The notes under the pieces were generated by a model, which saw nothing but the letters and a program-made list of their open reading frames with translations, was not told where the DNA came from and ran no database searches. A program made the translations under genes and the position numbers. From JBDHRG01 sp039807445 (lineage in GTDB: Bacteria > Pseudomonadota > Gammaproteobacteria > Competibacterales > Competibacteraceae), in the NCBI GenBank assembly GCA_039807445.1, contig JBDHRG010000027.1, positions 1 through 27,056 on the forward strand: a stretch of DNA of 27,056 bases, given 5' to 3'. Of this stretch, positions 25,500 to 27,056 are shown piece by piece (positions within the stretch are counted from its first letter, which is position 1; each line of letters begins with the position of its first letter).

Positions 25500-25961
25500 A
25501 TGACGATCGATGGAGGCCGACGGGCGGGCATCCGGCTCGTCGCCGCGACGCTGGCTCTGGCGCTGGGTGCGTGCTCGTGGCTGCCTTTCGGCGGCGGCAA
25601 AGGGAAACCCGTCGCGGCGACATCGGCGAGCATCGTCGGCTTCGAGCAGGCCGGGCTGTTCGCGACCCGCGACGGCCGCCCCGAGCTCGGCGTCACCCTG
25701 GCCAGCGCCTCGGCGCAGACCGTCTGGGCACAGGTGCGGGTGCGCTCGCCCGACGGCGCCGACGGCTGCACCTCGCTGAAGGAGATCGCGCCGCAGGCGC
25801 GCCAGACCTTCACCTGCCCGCTGCGCCGGCCCATGGCCGACGCCGACTACAAGGTCGAGGTCACCCCCTTCCGCGACGCCACGCTGAGCCAGCCGCTGGC
25901 GCCGCTGCACACCACGCTGCGCTTCACGCCGGCGGACCTGAAGGCGACGGGTGGAGGTTGA
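25500..25961 (+). CDS. Predicted lipoprotein of unknown function
   Basis: A 153-residue protein. It has a basic start (MTIDGGRRAGIRLVAATLAL) and a lipobox LGAC with Cys25. A short glycine/lysine linker follows (FGGGKGKP), then a mature domain that looks like a beta-sandwich (GVTLASASAQTVWAQVRVRS, QTFTCPLRRPMADADYKVEV), with a Cys pair (GCTSLK and FTCPL) that could form a disulfide. I do not recognise the family. ATG 25500 is preferred because GGGGAG stands at normal spacing before it; ATG 25494 is two codons upstream. A TATAGT at 25460-25465 may be its -10 box but has no good -35. It is divergent from the cytochrome b561 gene. Confidence 0.78.
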   Translation: MTIDGGRRAGIRLVAATLALALGACSWLPFGGGKGKPVAATSASIVGFEQAGLFATRDGRPELGVTLASASAQTVWAQVRVRSPDGADGCTSLKEIAPQARQTFTCPLRRPMADADYKVEVTPFRDATLSQPLAPLHTTLRFTPADLKATGGG

Positions 25962-25986
25962 GTGCCTGCGAGGAAACGACACTCCC

Positions 25987-26769
25987 ATGAGCACCACGGA
26001 CAGTAGGCGCTGGACGCACGAGCAACTGAGGCTCGCGTTCCACCTCTATTGCCAACTGCCCTTCGGCAAGCTGCACGCCAAGAACCCCGAGATCGTCGAG
26101 CTGGCCGAGTTGATCGGGCGTACGCCCGGTGCCGTGGCGATGAAGCTCGTCAACTTCGCGAGCTTGGATCCCGCGGTGACGACCTCCGGCCGGAAAGGCC
26201 TTGGTAACGCCTCGGCTGCAGACCGGGAGGTCTGGAACGAGTGTCATCGGGATTGGGAGCACCTCGCGCTCGAATCCGCTGAGCGGCTCGCGAGTCTACG
26301 TCGACAGGCGGGCTACGACACCGCAACGCAGGCTGGCGCGGTACAGGACTACTCCGCGGTGAACCGGCCGACCAGCGTCGAGGTCCGGGTCGGTCAAGAC
26401 TTCTTCCGCAAGGCGGTCTTGGCCAACTACGGCTCGAAATGCTGCATGAGCGGCCTGGCGCTGCCGCGACTGTTGACCGCCAGTCACATCGTCCCTTGGG
26501 CGGCCGATCCCGAGCAGCGGCTCAACCCGAGGAACGGCCTGTGCTTATCCGCGATCCACGATCGTGCCTTCGACCAGGGCTTGATCACCGTACTGTCGGA
26601 CTCGAGCATGCGCGTGTCGGCCGAGCTGGGGCAGGCCGGCAGCAACGAGTTGGCCCGGATGCTGATTCGGTTGGACGGCACGAAGATCGATCCACCGGAG
26701 AAATTCCTACCGTCGGAGCAGTTCCTCGTTTGGCACAACGAGCACGTTTTCAGAGACGCCTCTCGATGA
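25987..26769 (+). CDS. HNH endonuclease (solitary, restriction-like)
   Basis: A 260-residue protein. The C-terminal half has an HNH nuclease core: ASHIVPWAADPEQRLNPRNG with His167 and Asn183, then LCLSAIHDRAFDQGLITVL with His191. The N-terminal half (WTHEQLRLAFHLYCQLPFGK, IIGRTPGAVA-type helix-turn-helix segment at about 40-57, ASLDP) is a conserved module found with this nuclease type and probably binds DNA. Such proteins often occur alone in genomic islands and are suspected restriction or defence nucleases. No methyltransferase or other defence gene is visible up to the window end. Codon use looks less GC-biased than the paa genes. ATG 25987 follows GAGGAAA at long spacing (about 12). Confidence 0.85.
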   Translation: MSTTDSRRWTHEQLRLAFHLYCQLPFGKLHAKNPEIVELAELIGRTPGAVAMKLVNFASLDPAVTTSGRKGLGNASAADREVWNECHRDWEHLALESAERLASLRRQAGYDTATQAGAVQDYSAVNRPTSVEVRVGQDFFRKAVLANYGSKCCMSGLALPRLLTASHIVPWAADPEQRLNPRNGLCLSAIHDRAFDQGLITVLSDSSMRVSAELGQAGSNELARMLIRLDGTKIDPPEKFLPSEQFLVWHNEHVFRDASR

Positions 26770-26912
26770 CCATCACGAGCATCACGCCGGCTACTGGCCG
26801 GCTGATCGGAGACGACATGATGGCAGTGTCGAGAAGACCGGCCTTCATCGGTCGAAGTCATCGCGATCGAAGGCGTCCTGTGGTAAAGGGTGGCACGTGC
26901 CGCCCCGAACCC

Positions 26913-26969
26913 GCCTCGCTGGGCCGCGATCAGCGCGCAGGCATCCAGGACGACAACCCGCTCATTCAT
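26913..26969 (-). pseudogene. 5' remnant of a PIN-domain toxin gene
   Basis: The minus-strand frame from ATG 26969 begins MNERVVVLDACALIAAQRG, which matches the first strand and helix of PIN-domain (VapC-like) ribonucleases, including the first catalytic Asp9. After about 19 residues the similarity ends, and the frame continues into unrelated sequence and then antisense to the HNH gene. The other PIN acidic residues are not found in any nearby frame. The ATG overlaps the upstream gene's stop in ATGA, as in many toxin-antitoxin pairs. The toxin is probably truncated and inactive. Confidence 0.6.
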
Positions 26970-27056
26970 CCGCGTCTCCCGCCCGAGCGCCGCGCTTCGG
27001 GGGCGATCTCGTCAGCCTTGGCGCGGGCGAACTCGTCATACCAAACTTCCTTGATC
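26966..27056 (-). CDS. C-terminal end of a probable antitoxin gene (5' truncated by window)
   Basis: Twenty-nine codons before a TGA (26968-26966) read IKEVWYDEFARAKADEIAP and then an Arg/Gly-rich tail. The charged helix followed by a basic tail, and the ATGA overlap with a PIN-toxin start, suggest the C-terminal, toxin-binding part of an antitoxin. The DNA-binding N-terminus lies outside the window, so the antitoxin class cannot be named. Confidence 0.5.
   Translation of the reverse strand, partial: IKEVWYDEFARAKADEIAPEARRSGGRRG

Overview
The window is GC-rich (roughly 70% by eye), tightly packed DNA. Its gene content points to a betaproteobacterium of the Thauera/Azoarcus/Aromatoleum type (Rhodocyclales): split pqiA genes, a DUF1285 protein, and above all an aerobic phenylacetyl-CoA (paa) cluster with an aldehyde-dehydrogenase-only PaaN plus crotonase-type hydratases. 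The taxonomic call is inference from family knowledge; no rRNA, tRNA or CRISPR array was seen.

Layout. (1) 1-3313: housekeeping genes: the 3' end of an FtsX/MacB-like ABC permease, msrA, a divergent DUF1285 gene, a single-domain parvulin, a small lipoprotein and a DUF2478 protein. (2) 3320-6777, minus strand: a complete pqi operon (pqiA-pqiA-pqiB-pqiC) with overlapping genes. (3) 7028-11019: an EamA permease, then a reverse-strand cassette holding a putative C25-like cysteine peptidase and a broken PHB-depolymerase-like gene, then the C-terminal remnant of a second EamA gene. (4) 11024-16891, minus strand: paaN, paaY, an enoyl-CoA hydratase-type gene and a penicillin-G-acylase-like gene, in that order of transcription. 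(5) 16892-17337: a 446-bp divergent control region with several inverted repeats. (6) 17338-23567, plus strand: paaF-G-H-I-J-K, mostly overlapping or almost abutting, ending at a strong intrinsic terminator. (7) 23646-27056: a Bcr/CflA-type MFS pump, a cytochrome b561, a small lipoprotein, a solitary HNH endonuclease and the edge of a decayed PIN toxin-antitoxin pair.

How the genes work together. PaaK activates phenylacetate to phenylacetyl-CoA. The epoxidase PaaABCDE, which is not in this window, would make the ring epoxide. PaaG isomerises it to oxepin-CoA. A crotonase-type hydrolase (best candidate 13620-14408) opens the ring and the PaaN-type dehydrogenase (15224-16891) oxidises the aldehyde. 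PaaJ, PaaF, PaaH and PaaG then run beta-oxidation to acetyl-CoA and succinyl-CoA. PaaI and PaaY deal with stalled CoA thioesters. The acylase at the end of the minus-strand operon keeps the residues of the penicillin G acylase phenylacetyl pocket and could release phenylacetate from N-phenylacetyl compounds in the envelope, supplying the pathway with substrate.

The most unusual non-coding structures are two intergenic elements built from degenerate 7-nt units in inverted arms (15145-15217 and 22117-22216), a shared palindrome at two distant sites, and a paa control region with stacked inverted repeats.
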